Source of the DNA: Epichloe hybrida
Lineage: Eukaryota; Ascomycota; Sordariomycetes; Hypocreales; Clavicipitaceae
NCBI GenBank assembly: GCA_019022495.1
Contig: JAFEKR010000040.1
Span: 363,005 to 427,004 of the forward strand
Reading direction: 5' to 3'
Length of the DNA: 64,000 nt
The notes below the pieces were generated by a model. That model did no database searches. It had not been told where the DNA came from and worked only from the letters and a program-made list of their open reading frames with translations. Made by a program: the position numbers and the translations under genes. The first letter of the stretch is position 1; every line of letters starts with the position of its first letter. This document shows positions 62,290 to 64,000 of this stretch, piece by piece.

Positions 62290-63769
62290 TTTGGATTCAC
62301 ATTGACTGATGCTCCCCCCTCCCTAGCTCTACCTGCTAGTCTTTTCACGGGAACGCCCGTGACGCTCGTGACGCCCTTTCCGTCTCCAACTTGCGGTAGA
62401 ATATCTTATCTCGGTCGGCAAATTCCATCACTTCTTTCCATAACAAGATATCCTCGGGGCTTTCACCAAAGCTTCTGCTTGATGGTTGATAGGGGCGAGA
62501 GCCTCAAATTCTTGCCACCTCAAGAAATGGGCCGCGGCTCATCAACCTGGCATGATCTAGAATCACACCAACATCTATCTAGCTGGACTTGCGACTCTTT
62601 TTTACATCATCTATTTCTTTATTATTCTTTTTTTCTTCTTCGTTCACACAAGTTGATGCATTCCCAATTTGGGCCCTGCGAGTTGGAGTTGGAGAGTAGA
62701 TTGGCCAATTGAGATGATCGGGTATACTTTTTTTTTTGGCGTCTGCATACTGGCTGCTGCTGCTGCTTTTTTGTTTTCTCTTTGTTCACGCAGGCTTGGC
62801 TTATACTTGTTCTGATTTTTATTCCTGCACCTCCCCCCATCCCTTTTTTTCGATCCTCCTCACGCGGGGACAAGACTTGCCTTTTCTTTTTCGGTTCATC
62901 CGTCGTCATTTTGTCAGACATGGCGTTCATGAGAGGCGGGATAGAGAGTCGGCGCAGATATAGCCAGACTTGTTTACCCCAGCTTCGCGGCTGCAAGCCT
63001 GACACCAGTGGAGGGGATGTAGGATGTATGGAAGCGCCGCGGACGCAATACATTTTGTGCATTAGCCAAGATTGAGTGATAATCGAGTGCCCGCTCTGGC
63101 CGAATCAATTAGAGGGCTGCGGCTATTGAGAAGCATCAATACAGCATACAGGGCGCTAGTCCACGAATACTACGGGGTTTTCACTTTTCACATGACTATT
63201 GATGATGTGCGTGTATGTGTTTTTGTAATTGTAGGGTCGTCGACGGTATCTGGTGACGAACGCCACAGATTCGTCCTACTTGGCATTGTTCTGCTGGACC
63301 ACGGCCGTGAAGAAGATGCGAATGCTCCTCTACAATGAGTCGTGGTTGGTTCTTGCGTGATTCTCTCACGTCTTGCGAATACGTGTGCTCTTCAATAAAG
63401 TTTGCCGGTCCCCATATGCACGCACCTTGGCTGCGGGCGTGAATAGTCAGTCGGACGAGAAGCAAACGCGTCATGCTTGGTTGGTCTCTGAGCTCTTTCA
63501 AGAAAGAAAGAAAGGAAGGGGAAGAAACGGAAAGATTTTCAAGGAAGCGGAGCGAAACGGGAAGAACCGAGGCTTCCCGATTGGATATTTTTTTTTGCCT
63601 TTTCTTTTTTTGCCTTTTTTGCCTTTTTCAGGGTGGCGGCACGGATTGGAAGCTGGCTGGTCTACATTTGGTGTAAGGTGAAAGTGAAATTACAAGCGGG
63701 TCGCTTTGTGGACATTTTTGACTTCTTCATGAATCATGTCATCTGGGTCGATGAGCTTGTTAGGAAAGA
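62290..63769. other. Spacer downstream of the Tcp11/Sok1 gene
   Basis: 1.5 kb with T-rich runs (for example 62,609-62,640, 62,727-62,739, 63,587-63,630) and no supported gene. It probably holds the 3' UTR of the upstream gene and the 3' UTR of a converging neighbour. Confidence 0.5.
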
Positions 63770-64000
63770 CTATTCATTTAGGAATGGGATATATATCTTG
63801 GGGGAAGAAGGGGGGGGTTTGGGAGGAAACACTTTTGGGTTTCCCACGCCCCCCTGCTGACGGACAATTTTGTACAGGGCGTAGTCTGTAGTGTAGATGG
63901 GAACTGGGGGCGGCCCGGGGGGCTGGAACCGGGGGATTTTGCGGGATGGCAGGGCTGCCTGCGTGGAAGATTTGGAAGCATCATCACCTTGGTTCTGACG
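63770..64000 (-). CDS. Possible C-terminal end of a minus-strand gene (partial)
   Basis: An open minus-strand frame of 76 codons enters from the right edge and ends at TAG 63,770. It has codon use like the neighbouring genes (many C- or G-ending codons) and a proline-rich product ending in KIPRFQPPG, VPIYTTDYALYKIVRQQGG and YIPFLNE. I do not recognise the family. The absence of a stop over 228 bases in GC-rich DNA is weak evidence alone, so it may be noncoding. Confidence 0.4.
   Translation of the reverse strand, partial: RQNQGDDASKSSTQAALPSRKIPRFQPPGPPPVPIYTTDYALYKIVRQQGGVGNPKVFPPKPPPSSPKIYIPFLNE

Overview
The window is fungal nuclear DNA with two very different halves. Positions 1 to about 35,075 are extremely AT/TA-rich, with no intact reading frame, few CpG and strong TpA excess. 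This is the signature of repeat-induced point mutation (RIP) of filamentous ascomycetes. Positions 35,076-64,000 have normal GC, short introns with GT..AG ends and CTAAC/CTGAC-like branch sites, strong Kozak contexts and housekeeping genes. Gene content and repeated copies of the palindrome TACGGAGTACTCCGTA in spacers suggest a Sordariomycete, probably Hypocreales (inference, not proven).

Left half: a stack of dead transposons whose borders can be read from LTRs, terminal inverted repeats and target-site duplications (TSDs). The oldest visible LTR element (copy A2, minus strand, 14,392-30,625) was broken by a 5'-truncated non-LTR (LINE-like) element C (17,579-27,187, 15-bp TSD). Element C was in turn hit by Ty3/Gypsy-type element B2 (17,661-24,747, 5-bp TSD ACTAG). 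A second copy of the A family (A1, plus strand, 1-14,391) abuts A2, and its 5' LTR was split by B1 (126-6,635, 5-bp TSD ACTAC). A1 is a chromodomain-bearing Ty3/Gypsy element (chromovirus). Beyond A2 lies a Mutator-like element E (30,650-35,075), whose transposase gene is interrupted by a hAT-like element D (32,313-34,232, 8-bp TSD CTTATAGG). D carries a 118-bp island of normal base composition.

Right half: SEC65/SRP19 (+) starts only 178 bp after the last transposon base. Then, on the minus strand, come dynactin p150-Glued, an HMG-box regulator resembling FMF-1/Ste11 (2 exons), RVB1 (4 exons), an EamA/DMT membrane transporter and TAF13 (2 exons). An 8-kb stretch without recognisable protein genes follows, rich in microsatellites and palindromes. 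It leads to a Tcp11/Sok1-family gene (+) with a probable 5'-leader intron. A possible minus-strand gene end runs off the right edge.

The genes do not form a pathway. They are housekeeping functions (protein targeting, microtubule transport, chromatin remodelling, basal transcription) plus one candidate sexual-development regulator, one transporter and one cAMP/PKA-associated family member. No tRNA, rRNA, CRISPR or secondary-metabolite cluster was seen.
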